A stretch of 64,000 bases of DNA, from assembly GCA_963781805.1 (NCBI GenBank), contig CAWAHF010000004.1, forward strand, positions 868,001-932,000, in the 5' to 3' direction. Positions 53,746 through 63,941 of the stretch are shown piece by piece. Numbering within the stretch: the stretch's first letter is position 1; every line of letters begins with the position of its first letter. The stretch is from JAFGPL01 sp963781805. GTDB taxonomy: Bacteria; Bacteroidota; Bacteroidia; Bacteroidales; UBA10428. Position numbers and translations under genes: made by a program. Under the pieces are notes generated by a model. The model searched no databases and had not been told where the DNA came from. It saw only the letters and a program-made list of their open reading frames with translations.

Positions 53746-54052
53746 GGGTGTTTTAAGTGGAATAAGCAGGTGGTAAGGTTGGAGATTTAAACTGTTTTAT
53801 ACAGCGCAAGAACACACCTGTTTACCAGACTGGTTCTTACTCATAAGAATTGTTTTTCTTTGCGCACTTCGCGCCTTCTTTGCTTGCTCTGCGGTTAAAT
53901 CCATTAAAAACTATATTACCACTGAGGGTTCCAGGTATTTATCTCAAAATAACCAAAGCAGGTTTTTCAAATTCCCAACAATCTGATTTGCTCAGGGTAT
54001 TAAAAAAATGTGGGAAAAACAAATGTGGATGCTGTCTGTTGAAGTGTTCGTA

Positions 54053-54751
54053 TTATTCCTCGAACTTGTACCCTACCCCTTTGATGGTAACAATGCGATC
54101 GTCCCCAATCCTTTCCCGTAGCTTGCGAATGTATACATCAATGGTACGATCGCTCGTACTGGTATCCGAACCCCACAGATGGTCAAAGATTTCGGTTCGG
54201 GTAAAAACCCTCGAAGGCTTTGAAGTGAGCAACATCAGCAATCTGAACTCCTTGCGGGGTATGAGGTATTCCTGGTCCTCAATTACAATCAAATGTCTTT
54301 CAGGTACAATATCCAGTTTGTCAAACGTAATATGATTCGATTCAGAGGAAGTCACAGCAGGATCTTCATGTTCATACCTGCGTAAAAGGGCATGCAATCT
54401 TGAAATCAATACTTTTGGTTTGACAGGTTTTTGAATATAATCATCACCACCTGCTTCATACCCGGCTATCACCGAATAATCTTCACCGCGTGCCGAAAAG
54501 AAAAGAATAAGTGAATTTTTCATTCCCGGCATTTCCCTCATCCTGTGACAGGTTTCGATACCATCCATCTCAGGCATCATGATATCCAGGATAACTATTT
54601 GCGGATTGACTTTTGCAGCAACTTTTAAAGCCTCAACACCATTGTAAGCCTTATAAAGATTAAAGCCCTCGTTTTTAAGATTATAGCTTAAAAACTCTAC
54701 AATATCAATATCGTCATCAACCAGCAGTAATTTTAAATCGCTCAATTTCAT
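54053..54751 (-). CDS. OmpR/PhoB-type response regulator 1
   Basis: 232 aa. Receiver domain ~6-122 with acidic pocket DDD (~12-14), phospho-acceptor Asp in VILDIMMPEMDG (~55) and Lys in YIQKPVKP. The winged-helix DNA-binding domain (~140-230) has TRTEIFDHLWG, RTIDVYIRKLRERIG and IVTIKGVGYKF. A regulator of the PhoB/OmpR class; no sensor kinase gene is adjacent in the window. A TTAACAT direct-repeat site lies ~110 bp upstream, so it may regulate itself. It is paralogous to the regulator at 55210-55917. Confidence 0.9.
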   Translation of the reverse strand: MKLSDLKLLLVDDDIDIVEFLSYNLKNEGFNLYKAYNGVEALKVAAKVNPQIVILDIMMPEMDGIETCHRMREMPGMKNSLILFFSARGEDYSVIAGYEAGGDDYIQKPVKPKVLISRLHALLRRYEHEDPAVTSSESNHITFDKLDIVPERHLIVIEDQEYLIPRKEFRLLMLLTSKPSRVFTRTEIFDHLWGSDTSTSDRTIDVYIRKLRERIGDDRIVTIKGVGYKFEE

Positions 54752-55209
54752 TATATTTTCGGGTGGTTTTGTATCCTGCTAAATTAACCATCACATCCCA
54801 AAAGCGTGTTAAATTAAAGTTATGATTGATACGGGTAAGTTTAATTATTTATTAACGGATTAAAGAAATGTTAACCGGGTGTGACCGCTGTACAGATATT
54901 TTACAGGAAAAAAATCAGAATCATTTTTTTATAGTAAAAGATATTTGATTTTCCGCTCTCTACCTCTAATGATAAACGGGACATGATATGGTGTTAACTA
55001 TTCAACATGGTTAGGGAACGGCAAGTCTGATCTAATTAGTGTCTCTAAGATAACTATTAATATTTGAATTTCGAACTAGTCTGCCTGGGCTGTTGCTTCG
55101 ATAGGGAACATCGATTTTAGAATACTGAAATTCAACTACTTCATAAATCATCAATCGTTAATCGATGTTCAATATTCAAAAAAAAATTATATTTTCTTAG
55201 AAGCACTAA
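54752..55209. other. Intergenic region between two response regulators
   Basis: No gene. A TTAACAT-type direct repeat (54859-54874) lies near the upstream side of regulator 1. The remainder is AT-rich without recognisable features. Confidence 0.45.
54859..54874 (-). promoter_or_regulatory. Candidate response-regulator box upstream of regulator 1
   Basis: On the minus strand TTAACATTTCTTTAAT: two half-sites (TTAAC, TTAAT) with an 11-bp period. The same pattern occurs at 56034, 62497, 63911 and 63942. Confidence 0.5.
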
Positions 55210-55917
55210 TTATTCAATAAATTTGTACCCAACTCCTTTTATGGTGACAATATGGTCATCCCCAATCTTTTCCCTTAATTTTCGGATGTGAACATCAATG
55301 GTCCTGTCACCTACAATGACATCGTCTCCCCATACCTGGCTGAAGATTTCATCCCGGTTGAATACTTTCCCCGGCTTTGAAGAAATAAAAAGCAGCAGTT
55401 TGAACTCTTTTTTAGGCATAATGGTTTCTTTGTCGTCAATAATTACAACATACCTGTCCCTGTCGATCACCAGGTTACCACGGGTTATTAGTCTGGCGTC
55501 CTCAGTTTTTTCAAATGAATGCATTGCTCTTCCATACCTTTTTAACAAGGCCTTTATCCGGCTCATAAGCACCTTTGGTTTTATCGGTTTAGCGATATAA
55601 TCATCAGCTCCCGCCTCAAAACCGGCAACCTGCGAATAATCTTCACCGCGTGCCGTTAAAAATGCAATCACCGTTTGATCCAGACCGGGAGTGGAACGCA
55701 AAAGTTCGCACGTTTCTATCCCGTCCATTCCGGGCATCATAATATCCAATAAAATCAGGTGAGGCCTGTTCTTCTTCGCTACATCAATACCGTCAAAACC
55801 GCTCAGGGCAGAGTAAATCTCATAACCTTCCTTCTTAAGGTTATAGGATAAAAACTCAACAATGTCGGGCTCATCATCCACAATAAGAATTTTGTATACC
55901 GTACTGCTCATAACCAT
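55210..55917 (-). CDS. OmpR/PhoB-type response regulator 2
   Basis: 235 aa, a close paralogue of the neighbouring regulator. Acidic pocket VDDEPD (~14-19), phospho-acceptor Asp in LILLDIMMPGMDG (~58), Lys in YIAKPIKP; winged-helix domain with NRDEIFSQVWG, RTIDVHIRKLREKIG and IVTIKGVGYKF. It is divergent from the TonB receptor gene, with a shared 232-bp promoter region containing a TTAACAT box. It probably controls the receptor and the genes that follow. Confidence 0.9.
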   Translation of the reverse strand: MVMSSTVYKILIVDDEPDIVEFLSYNLKKEGYEIYSALSGFDGIDVAKKNRPHLILLDIMMPGMDGIETCELLRSTPGLDQTVIAFLTARGEDYSQVAGFEAGADDYIAKPIKPKVLMSRIKALLKRYGRAMHSFEKTEDARLITRGNLVIDRDRYVVIIDDKETIMPKKEFKLLLFISSKPGKVFNRDEIFSQVWGDDVIVGDRTIDVHIRKLREKIGDDHIVTIKGVGYKFIE

Positions 55918-56033
55918 TTTATTAAAAACATTGGAAAATTACAAATAAAAAGTCGATTAAAACATTAACTGTTAACCACATGAACCCACTTGAAATGTAT
56001 GTATAAAATTATCAAACAGTTATCTGGTGATTA

Positions 56034-56049
56034 TTAACATAAACTTAAC
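56034..56049 (+). promoter_or_regulatory. Candidate response-regulator box before the TonB receptor
   Basis: TTAACATAAACTTAAC: two identical TTAAC half-sites spaced 11 bp, between regulator 2 and the divergent receptor gene. The 11-bp period is that of PhoB/OmpR-family operators. Confidence 0.55.
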
Positions 56050-56149
56050 TTATTAATAATATTCTAATTACCTCCTCCGGATGAAATATATCTACTTTTC
56101 GCTCAATAAATCTTTGTTGAATAAAAACCTATAAAACACATAAAATCAG

Positions 56150-59077
56150 ATGGTTTACTTTTTAAAATTTATGAATCGAATGAAAATCGGAATCCTTTTC
56201 CCGGCTTTTATATTTTTCCTAAATGTTAAGTCTTTTTCTCAGAACGGATCACTCGCCGGTAAAATTACGGATGCCGAAACAAAAGAAGAATTAATCGGAG
56301 CAACTGTGGTTATCCAGGGCACTACAAAAGGAGCCATAACAGATTTTGAAGGAAACTATATGCTTGAGAACATAAGTCCGGGAAAATACAATATCGTCAT
56401 ATCATATATTTCTTACAACCAGCAGATTTCACAGGTGGAAATTGTTGCAGGGCAGACTTATAAGCTTGATGTCATGTTAAAACCGGCCACCATCGGACTG
56501 GATGAGGTGGTGGTAAAAAAAATAAGAAGACGGGATACGGAAATTTCTTTGTTAAATACGATTAAAACCAGCAATGTGGTCTCAAACGGAATTTCCGCTC
56601 AGCAAATTTCTCATTCGCAGGACAAAGATGCATCGGAGGTATTGAAACGGGTTCCCGGGATCAGCATACGCGAGGGAAAATTTATAATCGTCCGGGGCCT
56701 GACAGAGAGATATAATACTGTATGGCTAAACAATACTTCTGCTCCAAGTTCAGAAGTTGACAAACGTGCTTTCTCGTTCGATATCATTCCAAGCGATATG
56801 ATTGATAATATTCTGATATATAAAACTCCTGCCCCGGAATTACCCGCAAATTTTGCAGGAGCTGTAATTAATATCCAAACCAAAAACCTGGTGGATGAAG
56901 GAAAGATAACCTTCAGCTATACACCCGGATTTCAGCAGGGAACAACATTTCATGAATTTTATCAGTACCAGGGAAGCAACACAGATTGGTTAGGTTTCGA
57001 TAACAATAAAAGAATGCTCCCGGCAGGTTTTCCATCCACAACCAAAGAATTCAGACAACTGGCTGCCAGCGATGATATTGCAGATAAACAGAAAATAATG
57101 GATCTTGGCAGGTCGTTTGAAAATATCTGGACACCCGATAAACGCACTGCCCGACCAGATGAAAGCTTTCTGATTAGTTCACAAAAACGTTTCACTTTGG
57201 GAAAAATTTCCATCGCAAATATTAATTCGTTGACCTATAGCAATACGTTAAATTACGACAGGATTTACAGGGCTGCATATAATCAGTTTTATGATTATGT
57301 TCATTTTAAACCCGCTTTCTCTTATGAATTTAATGATGACCGGTATGTGAATAATGTAAGGATCGGGGGGTTGTCAAACTGGATATTCATCTTTGGAAAA
57401 AATCAAAAAATTGAATTCCGAAATCTTCTGAATCAATTTGGCTCGACAAGAACTACTTTAAGAGATGGCACGAATTATTATGGCGATAACCTGGAAAGAG
57501 CTTATGAACTGGCTTATGAATCAAGAACAACTTACACAGGACAAATTGCCGGCGATCATAAATTTAACCACGATTTAACCCATATTAATTATACCATAGG
57601 ATATGCATATGCCGATAAATTACAACCGGATACCCGAAGAATAAAAACTTCCAAAAATAATGATGCGGGTGAGTTGGCTCCTTATTCGATTGGAGTGACA
57701 TTTAATGCAGACCCGACATTGTTGGGAAGGTTATTTCTTACCAATCACGAACATATTTATACTATTAATACCAATTTCACCCAGATAATTCCGATAGATA
57801 ATTTTTTGCCTCAGCTAAATACAGGATTTTATTATGAATATAAAGCCCGGTCTTTTGTTGCCCGTGACATTGGTTACGTAATGGCAGGTCCTGCGTTTAA
57901 TCTCTACACGCACCTGCCTGCCGATACCAATGAAATATTTTCACCCATAGTATTTAATGCGATTGATACTTTCTTCAAACCGCAAAACATTAATTCCACA
58001 AATGGGTTGAAAATTGATGAATCCACAAATCCTTCGGAAGTATATGATGCCAGCAATCGTTTAATTGCAGCTTATTTGGGAATCAAAATTCCAATCGGAC
58101 AGATCGTAAATTTTTACCCGGGAGTGAGACTGGAAAAAAACCAGCAAATATTAAACGGATATAATGAAATTGGCGATACAGTACATATCGTTAATGATAA
58201 ACTGGATGTTTTCCCTTCCGTCAATCTGTCTGTTAACATTACAAAAAAGTATGTTGTAAGAATGGCCTATGGGAAAACAATCAACAGACCTGAATTCAGG
58301 GAAATAGCTCCTTATTCTTACTACGATTTTGAAGAAAAAGCCACGATTTACGGAAATGAAACGTTGAAAAATGCCTATATTAAAAATTACGACCTCCGGT
58401 TGGAGTGGTATCCGAGTAGCGGGGAAATAATTTCATTCGGAGGATTTTACAAAGATTTTACAAATCCTATAGAAGCACACCTGAAAGATTTCGGAACCGG
58501 ATACAATTTTAAATATTTTAATGCACTAAAAGCCAAAACCTATGGACTGGAACTGGATATCAGAAAACATTTTGCAGAGCTGGCTGAAATAAGCTATGTA
58601 ACCAGATTTTTAAAAGATTTTACCATTGTTGCGAATGCTTCCATTATTAAAAGCTCCATTGAAAATAATGATCCAACGGAAAGAGATTCGGTAAGAAATC
58701 TTCAGGGGCAATCTCCCTATCTGATAAATTTTGGTTTGTTTTATCAAAATGATTCCATCGGTATTTCGGCAAGCTTAATGTATAACAGGATTGGTGAACG
58801 GATAGCCTTTGTGGGAGATAAAAACAATCCGCATATTTATGAAATGCCTTTCAATTCACTCGATCTGACTCTTGATTACAAAATCAGTAAAAAACTGACT
58901 TTCAAAGCCGGAATAAAGAACATTCTGAATGACGCAATTATATTCCAGCAACACGAAGATGTTATGAAAGATACAAACGGGGATAAAATCGGAGATCAAC
59001 CCGTAAGAGTGGAAGAAATCAACAGAAAATATAAACCGGGCAGGTTATTTAAAGTAGGCTTCTCATTAAATTTCTAG
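56150..59077 (+). CDS. TonB-dependent outer-membrane receptor
   Basis: 975 aa. The signal peptide ends near KSFSQ; starts at residue 8 or 11 (MNRMKIG / MKIG) would give a more usual leader. A carboxypeptidase-regulatory-like domain (~32-110, AGKITDAETKEELIGATVVI) precedes the plug (~120-250, SEVLKRVPGISIREGKFIIVRG, LPANFAGAVINIQTKN) and a long beta-barrel ending in VGFSLNF with terminal Phe. It imports an unknown substrate using TonB energy. No SusD-like gene follows; instead a secreted beta-helix protein does. The shared promoter motifs tie it to the adjacent response regulators, so a nutrient-starvation role (for instance phosphate) is plausible. Confidence 0.9.
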   Translation: MVYFLKFMNRMKIGILFPAFIFFLNVKSFSQNGSLAGKITDAETKEELIGATVVIQGTTKGAITDFEGNYMLENISPGKYNIVISYISYNQQISQVEIVAGQTYKLDVMLKPATIGLDEVVVKKIRRRDTEISLLNTIKTSNVVSNGISAQQISHSQDKDASEVLKRVPGISIREGKFIIVRGLTERYNTVWLNNTSAPSSEVDKRAFSFDIIPSDMIDNILIYKTPAPELPANFAGAVINIQTKNLVDEGKITFSYTPGFQQGTTFHEFYQYQGSNTDWLGFDNNKRMLPAGFPSTTKEFRQLAASDDIADKQKIMDLGRSFENIWTPDKRTARPDESFLISSQKRFTLGKISIANINSLTYSNTLNYDRIYRAAYNQFYDYVHFKPAFSYEFNDDRYVNNVRIGGLSNWIFIFGKNQKIEFRNLLNQFGSTRTTLRDGTNYYGDNLERAYELAYESRTTYTGQIAGDHKFNHDLTHINYTIGYAYADKLQPDTRRIKTSKNNDAGELAPYSIGVTFNADPTLLGRLFLTNHEHIYTINTNFTQIIPIDNFLPQLNTGFYYEYKARSFVARDIGYVMAGPAFNLYTHLPADTNEIFSPIVFNAIDTFFKPQNINSTNGLKIDESTNPSEVYDASNRLIAAYLGIKIPIGQIVNFYPGVRLEKNQQILNGYNEIGDTVHIVNDKLDVFPSVNLSVNITKKYVVRMAYGKTINRPEFREIAPYSYYDFEEKATIYGNETLKNAYIKNYDLRLEWYPSSGEIISFGGFYKDFTNPIEAHLKDFGTGYNFKYFNALKAKTYGLELDIRKHFAELAEISYVTRFLKDFTIVANASIIKSSIENNDPTERDSVRNLQGQSPYLINFGLFYQNDSIGISASLMYNRIGERIAFVGDKNNPHIYEMPFNSLDLTLDYKISKKLTFKAGIKNILNDAIIFQQHEDVMKDTNGDKIGDQPVRVEEINRKYKPGRLFKVGFSLNF

Positions 59078-59295
59078 AATTAAAATCTTAATTATTTAAG
59101 AATTACTTAAAGTAGTTAATACAGGAAATTATCGATTGGAAAGAGAAAATCAAAATGCCCCGGTAATTTTAAATCTGAAATGTAACATACCTCTTTAAAT
59201 TTTAATCAATTACATTCCTTTAGTTGTAATTCAGTGTTAAAAGTACTTTTTGCTGATGGTTAAACAAGCTACTCTTTTTTAAGGTAAACTTTAAA

Positions 59296-59311
59296 TTAAC
59301 ATAATCTTGTG
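59296..59311 (+). promoter_or_regulatory. Weak response-regulator-like box
   Basis: TTAACATAATCTTGTG: first half-site intact, second degenerate; a further TTAAC follows at 59312. It lies 75-90 bp before the ATG of the 942-aa gene. The 308-bp gap holds nothing else recognisable. Confidence 0.35.
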
Positions 59312-59385
59312 TTAACGGGTTTAAAATGTTCCTGCCATAATTTTGACGGTATATAAATTAGCAAGTCTAACTTAAATTAATTAAA

Positions 59386-62214
59386 ATGAAAAAATTATTA
59401 CTCGCTTTTATTGCTGTTACAACCCTTTATGTTGTTGGTAAAGCACAAAACACAATTGATAATTCATTCTTTGAACAGGTGGATTACAGGGGTGCATTTG
59501 GTACTGAAGACTGGACGGGTACCTGGGCAAACTTTAACCCTCTGAATACCAGTTATCCTGAAGCCAATGTAGTCATTGAAGCCGGAGATATTACCGGAAA
59601 CCAGACATGGGCAACTTCTCCTCTAGTAGGAAGAGCTTCTTTTGTGGATGCATCGTTAAATGATCCATTTATTGAAACAGTGAATTATATTGGAGCTTTT
59701 GGTACAGCGGACTGGACAGAAGGTTGGTCAAATTTTGACCCTCAAAATACGATTTATCCTGCAACTACAGTAACTGTTGATGCCGGTGAAATTACAACGA
59801 ATACCACATGGACCAAAGCAAATGTATATTTATTAAACGGATGGGTTTATGTCACCAGTGGCGCAACTCTTACCATTGAAGCAGGTACTGTAATTCGTGG
59901 TGACAAAGCAAACAAGGGAGCGCTTATTATTGAACCGGGTGGCAAATTAATCGCACTTGGCACAGTAAATGAACCGATTATTTTTACATCCAACCAGGCA
60001 CCAGGAAGTCGCAATTATGGAGACTGGGGGGGAGTTATTCTTTGTGGAAAAGCTTTGGTAAACAAAGTTAATCCCCAGATAGAAGGTGGTCCGCGTACGA
60101 TTTATGGCGGTACGAATGATGCGGATACTTCAGGAACATTAAAATATGTCAGGATTGAATTTCCAGGTATCGCATTTCAGCCCGATAAAGAAATTAACGG
60201 TTTAACATTCGGTGGGGTTGGTAGCGGAACAACCATAGATTATATCCAGGTTTCATACAGTGGGGATGATTCTTATGAATGGTTCGGCGGAAAAGTAAAT
60301 TGTAGACACCTTATAGCCTATCGCGGATGGGATGACGATTTTGATACCGATTATGGATTCAGAGGAATTGTACAATTTGGTGTGGCTTTACGGGATCCTG
60401 CTATTGCTGACCCGGGATCGGGATCAAATGGTTTTGAATCGGATAATGATGGCACGGGAAGTTCCGATACTCCCATTACAAATGCTGTATTTACGAATAT
60501 TAGCATGTTTGGTCCAATGGTCACTCCCACAACTACTGTAAATGAAAATTTCAAACGTGGAATGCACCTGAGAAGAAATTCGAAACTGCAAATTTTTAAT
60601 GCCGTATTTGCCGGTTATGTCACAGGTCTGTATATTGAAGGTCCCTCAATTACGAATGCACAGAATGGCGATCTAAAAATAAAAAATGTAATATTAGCAG
60701 GTTGTGCCAACGACTTTGGTGTGGCAAGTGCTGATCTTTGGTCTGCCGCCGATGAAGCAAATTGGTTTTTTACACCGGCATTCCACAACGATACGTTGGC
60801 AAGTAATTCAGATCTTAGCATTATCGATCCTTTCAATCTTGCATCAAAACCAAATTTCAGTCCTGTTTTTGCATACAAACTGAATGGTTGGGCTTATGTG
60901 GTTGACGGAGCAATGCTAACCATTAAACCCGGTACAATCATTCGCGGCGACAAAGCCAATAAGGGTGCTCTGATTGTTGAACCGGGCGGTAAACTATATG
61001 CTGAAGGTACTATTGACAAACCTATTATATTTACATCCAATCAGGATGCAGGAAGTCGTACCTACGGAGATTGGGGCGGAGTAATTCTTTGCGGAAAAGC
61101 AGTGGTGAATAAAGTCAGCCCTCAGATTGAAGGCGGTCCAAGAACCATTTATGGCGGAAATGATGATGCCGATAATTCAGGATCATTAAAATACGTAAGA
61201 ATTGAGTTTCCGGGAATTGCTTTCCAGCCCGACAAAGAAATTAATGGATTGACCTTTGGCGGTGTAGGAAACGGAACATCCATAGATTATATACAGGTTT
61301 CATATAGTGGTGATGATTCCTATGAATGGTTCGGAGGTATGGTAAATTGTAAACATCTTATTGCATTCAGAGGCTGGGATGATGATTTTGATACCGATTA
61401 TGGATTCCGTGGAATGGTACAATATGGAGTTGCATTGCGAGACCCGGCAATTGCCGACCCTGGTTCGGGATCAAACGGTTTTGAATCTGATAATGACGGT
61501 ACAGGTAGTTCTGATACTCCTTATACCCAGGCAGTATTTAGTAACATAAGTATGTTTGGTCCGCTGGTAACCCCGACAACCACCATAAATGAAAACTTTA
61601 AGCGAGGACTTCATTTAAGGAGAAATACAAAACTGAATGTTTTTAATTCGATATTTGCAGGATATCTTACAGGACTTTATATCGAAGGTCCATCTATTAC
61701 CAATGCACAGAATAACGATCTGAAATTCAGGTTTAACTTAATGGCCGGAACTGCCAGTGATTTTGGTGTAGCTTCGGGAGATTTATGGACTGCACCAGAA
61801 GAAGCTGCCTGGTTTTTTACCCCAGCCTTCCATAACGACACGCTGGCAAGCAATTCAGAATTAAATATTACGGATCCATTCAATTTAACCGCTCCTAATT
61901 TTCTCCCCATGCAAAGTTCAATGGTACTGGAAGGATCGTACTGGAACCTGAAAACGTCTGTAGAAAACCATTCGGTTAAGAATAAATTTGCCGAAGTATA
62001 TCCAAACCCGGTTTCCGATCTGATGAATATTAAGAGCGATAATGAAATAACCGGTATTGAAATATTCAATGCTATTGGCCAGACAGTAATGATGATTACG
62101 GATATCAGAACTGAAAATGTGACTATGGATGTGTCAGGACTTAAAACCGGCCTGTATGTGATAAGAGTTTCATCGATAAAAGGAAACCAGGTATTGCAAA
62201 TTTCAAAACAATAG
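59386..62214 (+). CDS. Secreted T9SS beta-helix protein with a large internal duplication
   Basis: 942 aa. Signal peptide to ~20 (GKAQ). Two ~60-residue N-terminal repeats (AFGTEDWTGTWANF, AFGTADWTEGWSNF) precede two ~350-residue right-handed beta-helix units (nucleotides ~59820-60870 and ~60870-61910). The units share long identical segments such as EFPGIAFQPDKEINGLTFGG and DDDFDTDYGFRG. A type IX sorting domain follows (VYPNPVSDLMNIKSD ... GLYVIRVSS). Homologues are often misnamed multidrug transporters and accompany TonB receptors regulated with phosphate supply. The partner receptor lies just upstream. Confidence 0.85.
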   Translation: MKKLLLAFIAVTTLYVVGKAQNTIDNSFFEQVDYRGAFGTEDWTGTWANFNPLNTSYPEANVVIEAGDITGNQTWATSPLVGRASFVDASLNDPFIETVNYIGAFGTADWTEGWSNFDPQNTIYPATTVTVDAGEITTNTTWTKANVYLLNGWVYVTSGATLTIEAGTVIRGDKANKGALIIEPGGKLIALGTVNEPIIFTSNQAPGSRNYGDWGGVILCGKALVNKVNPQIEGGPRTIYGGTNDADTSGTLKYVRIEFPGIAFQPDKEINGLTFGGVGSGTTIDYIQVSYSGDDSYEWFGGKVNCRHLIAYRGWDDDFDTDYGFRGIVQFGVALRDPAIADPGSGSNGFESDNDGTGSSDTPITNAVFTNISMFGPMVTPTTTVNENFKRGMHLRRNSKLQIFNAVFAGYVTGLYIEGPSITNAQNGDLKIKNVILAGCANDFGVASADLWSAADEANWFFTPAFHNDTLASNSDLSIIDPFNLASKPNFSPVFAYKLNGWAYVVDGAMLTIKPGTIIRGDKANKGALIVEPGGKLYAEGTIDKPIIFTSNQDAGSRTYGDWGGVILCGKAVVNKVSPQIEGGPRTIYGGNDDADNSGSLKYVRIEFPGIAFQPDKEINGLTFGGVGNGTSIDYIQVSYSGDDSYEWFGGMVNCKHLIAFRGWDDDFDTDYGFRGMVQYGVALRDPAIADPGSGSNGFESDNDGTGSSDTPYTQAVFSNISMFGPLVTPTTTINENFKRGLHLRRNTKLNVFNSIFAGYLTGLYIEGPSITNAQNNDLKFRFNLMAGTASDFGVASGDLWTAPEEAAWFFTPAFHNDTLASNSELNITDPFNLTAPNFLPMQSSMVLEGSYWNLKTSVENHSVKNKFAEVYPNPVSDLMNIKSDNEITGIEIFNAIGQTVMMITDIRTENVTMDVSGLKTGLYVIRVSSIKGNQVLQISKQ

Positions 62215-62267
62215 ATTGAAGTAATTTCTGAAAAGGTCTCTTCCGCTATTGTATCCATATGTGCTCC

Positions 62268-62301
62268 AAAAGCTGTCATCAAAAGGGTGACAGCTTTTTT
62301 T
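62268..62301. terminator. Bidirectional hairpin terminator
   Basis: AAAAGCTGTCA (62268-62278) pairs with TGACAGCTTTT (62288-62298), followed by further T's, about 55 bases after the stop of the 942-aa gene. Confidence 0.88.
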
Positions 62302-62496
62302 ATGCAGTGATATTTTTTTGCCTACCAGAACATTCCTGCGAAAGCAGGAATCTCATATTGATACCTGTTTCAACAGTGATGTTAGCCCCCCTATCAGATG
62401 CTCTTAAGCATATCAATCATAAAAGATAACATTCATAGAAAAATATATTAAAAAGATTTTCAGGTTATTTTAATCTTAAGTAATTAATTAAGGAAC

Positions 62497-62512
62497 TTAA
62501 CATTGATTTAAT
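62497..62512 (+). promoter_or_regulatory. Candidate response-regulator box before the MORN-like gene
   Basis: TTAACATTGATTTAAT: half-sites TTAAC and TTAAT with an 11-bp period, ~50 bp before the ATG; nearly identical to the box at 54859-54874. Confidence 0.5.
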
Positions 62513-62560
62513 AAACTTTAATTCTGAATGAATTAATTTCACGTTTAAAATATTTTTATT

Positions 62561-63037
62561 ATGAAAATTGTACAACGCTTGTTAAGTCTGACGTGTTTTG
62601 TAATGCTACTTACAAATACTTCCAACATTTTTGCTCAATTATCTGTTGACGAAGACGGTATTTACTATGATAGTATTGGAAAACCTTATACGGGAGTGTA
62701 TGTCGAGAAATATGATAACGGGGTTACTAAAAGCACGACTACTTTAATATCGGGTAGAAAGCATGGAATAGCAATCATCTATTTTCAAAATGGAAATATT
62801 AACGAATTCAGAATGTACCGCAATAACCAGATGCATGGTACCTGGATAACTTGGAATGATAAAGGAATTAAAACAGCAGAAGCCAATTATGCCGCTGACA
62901 AAAAGAATGGTAAATGGTACATCTGGGATGAAAATGGAGTTAAAAGGTATGAAATGACTTATTTTGACGGAGGGAAGATTGGCACCTGGTTAATGTGGAA
63001 TGATAAAGGAGAATTGGAGGAGACAAAAGAATATTAA
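62561..63037 (+). CDS. Exported MORN/YwqK-like repeat protein
   Basis: 158 aa. Signal peptide to ~25 (NIFAQ). Five ~23-residue MORN-type repeats follow, of the pattern YxNGxxxxxxxYxxGKxxG (for example HGIAIIYFQNGNINEFRMY, HGTWITWNDKGIKTAEANY, NGKWYIWDENGVKRYEMTY). Such proteins are annotated as YwqK-family antitoxins, but there is no toxin here and the protein is exported, so that name should not be taken as function. Its promoter carries the shared TTAACAT box. Confidence 0.78.
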   Translation: MKIVQRLLSLTCFVMLLTNTSNIFAQLSVDEDGIYYDSIGKPYTGVYVEKYDNGVTKSTTTLISGRKHGIAIIYFQNGNINEFRMYRNNQMHGTWITWNDKGIKTAEANYAADKKNGKWYIWDENGVKRYEMTYFDGGKIGTWLMWNDKGELEETKEY

Positions 63038-63501
63038 GTCAGAAATGTAGCAGTGATGTGATATTTTAGAAAGATCTATATTGTAATTTAATTTCCGAAA
63101 TAAACTCAACGTTTCATACAAAGTTCACTTCATAATAATGCGAATTAAAGGTCGAAATCAAATAATATGGACTTTATCTTTGTGAATCTTTGTGTTTTAG
63201 AGACTTAGTGGCAAAAGGAAGATAGACACAAAGTCACCAAGTCCTAAGGTAGGTTTGCAAAATGCCGATTACAAATTAGATATGCTAATAAGTTTTTACC
63301 CTTAATTTGCATAAATAATAAATTCTGCTAATTTTATTCAGTTCAAAAAAATTCCTGAAGAATAGAGAGAATATCAGTGAAATGATCTTATTGTATTTAC
63401 GTAAAAAAAAATTGAACAATTGCTTGTTCAATTTATTTTATAGGAAATGGGTGAAAAAAATTTAAAACTTATCTAACCAAATTGCATATGAGAAAACCTG
63501 T
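63038..63501. other. Intergenic region between convergent genes
   Basis: AT-rich; the sequence around 63425 (GAACAATTGCTTGTTC) forms a short palindrome. No gene or clear terminator is seen. Confidence 0.4.
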
Positions 63502-63852
63502 TTACAGATTTTCCAGTTCAACTTCTACTTTATTTTCCTTTTTTAGTTCTAATTTAACGACTTCGCTATTCTTTTTGTATGAAATCATATCCGATTCAAT
63601 CTGGTATTTTCCCGGCTTAAGATTGTTTATTTGAAAATTACCGTCAAAATCTGAATAAACTACGATATCTGTGCCAACCAATTTAACTGCAACACCGGCT
63701 AAAACTTCGCCATTTGCTTTATCAATTATGGTTCCGTTAACCGATGTGGTCGTCATTTCGGCTGATGAGGGATTTTCTTTTTCCGTTGCATAGGTCACAC
63801 CCATCAGGGCTAACCAAACTAAAACTGTTGCGAATGACTTTTTCATATTCAT
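63502..63852 (-). CDS. Exported carboxypeptidase-regulatory-like domain protein
   Basis: 116 aa. Signal peptide to ~22 (TYATE). The mature part is one carboxypeptidase-D regulatory-like Ig fold: VNGTIIDKANGEVLAGVAVKL, YSDFDGNFQINNLKPGKYQI and SYKKNSEVVKLEL. It is the same domain that begins TonB receptors, but here alone. Two TTAACAT boxes lie upstream, so it is probably co-regulated with the receptor. Confidence 0.82.
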   Translation of the reverse strand: MNMKKSFATVLVWLALMGVTYATEKENPSSAEMTTTSVNGTIIDKANGEVLAGVAVKLVGTDIVVYSDFDGNFQINNLKPGKYQIESDMISYKKNSEVVKLELKKENKVEVELENL

Positions 63853-63910
63853 TTAATTAATTTACCTGTACAAAGGTAAGATCAGAATATTGAGGGTATA
63901 TTAGATAGGT

Positions 63911-63926
63911 GTAATGTTTATGTTAA
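63911..63926 (-). promoter_or_regulatory. Candidate response-regulator box, distal copy
   Basis: On the minus strand TTAACATAAACATTAC; its first 11 bases are identical to 56034-56044. Confidence 0.5.
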
Positions 63927-63941
63927 ATTTTTCTTAAGAAT

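Noticed and set aside
62561..63037. YwqK antitoxin of a toxin-antitoxin pair
   Set aside because: The protein is exported and has only MORN-type repeats; no toxin gene is nearby.
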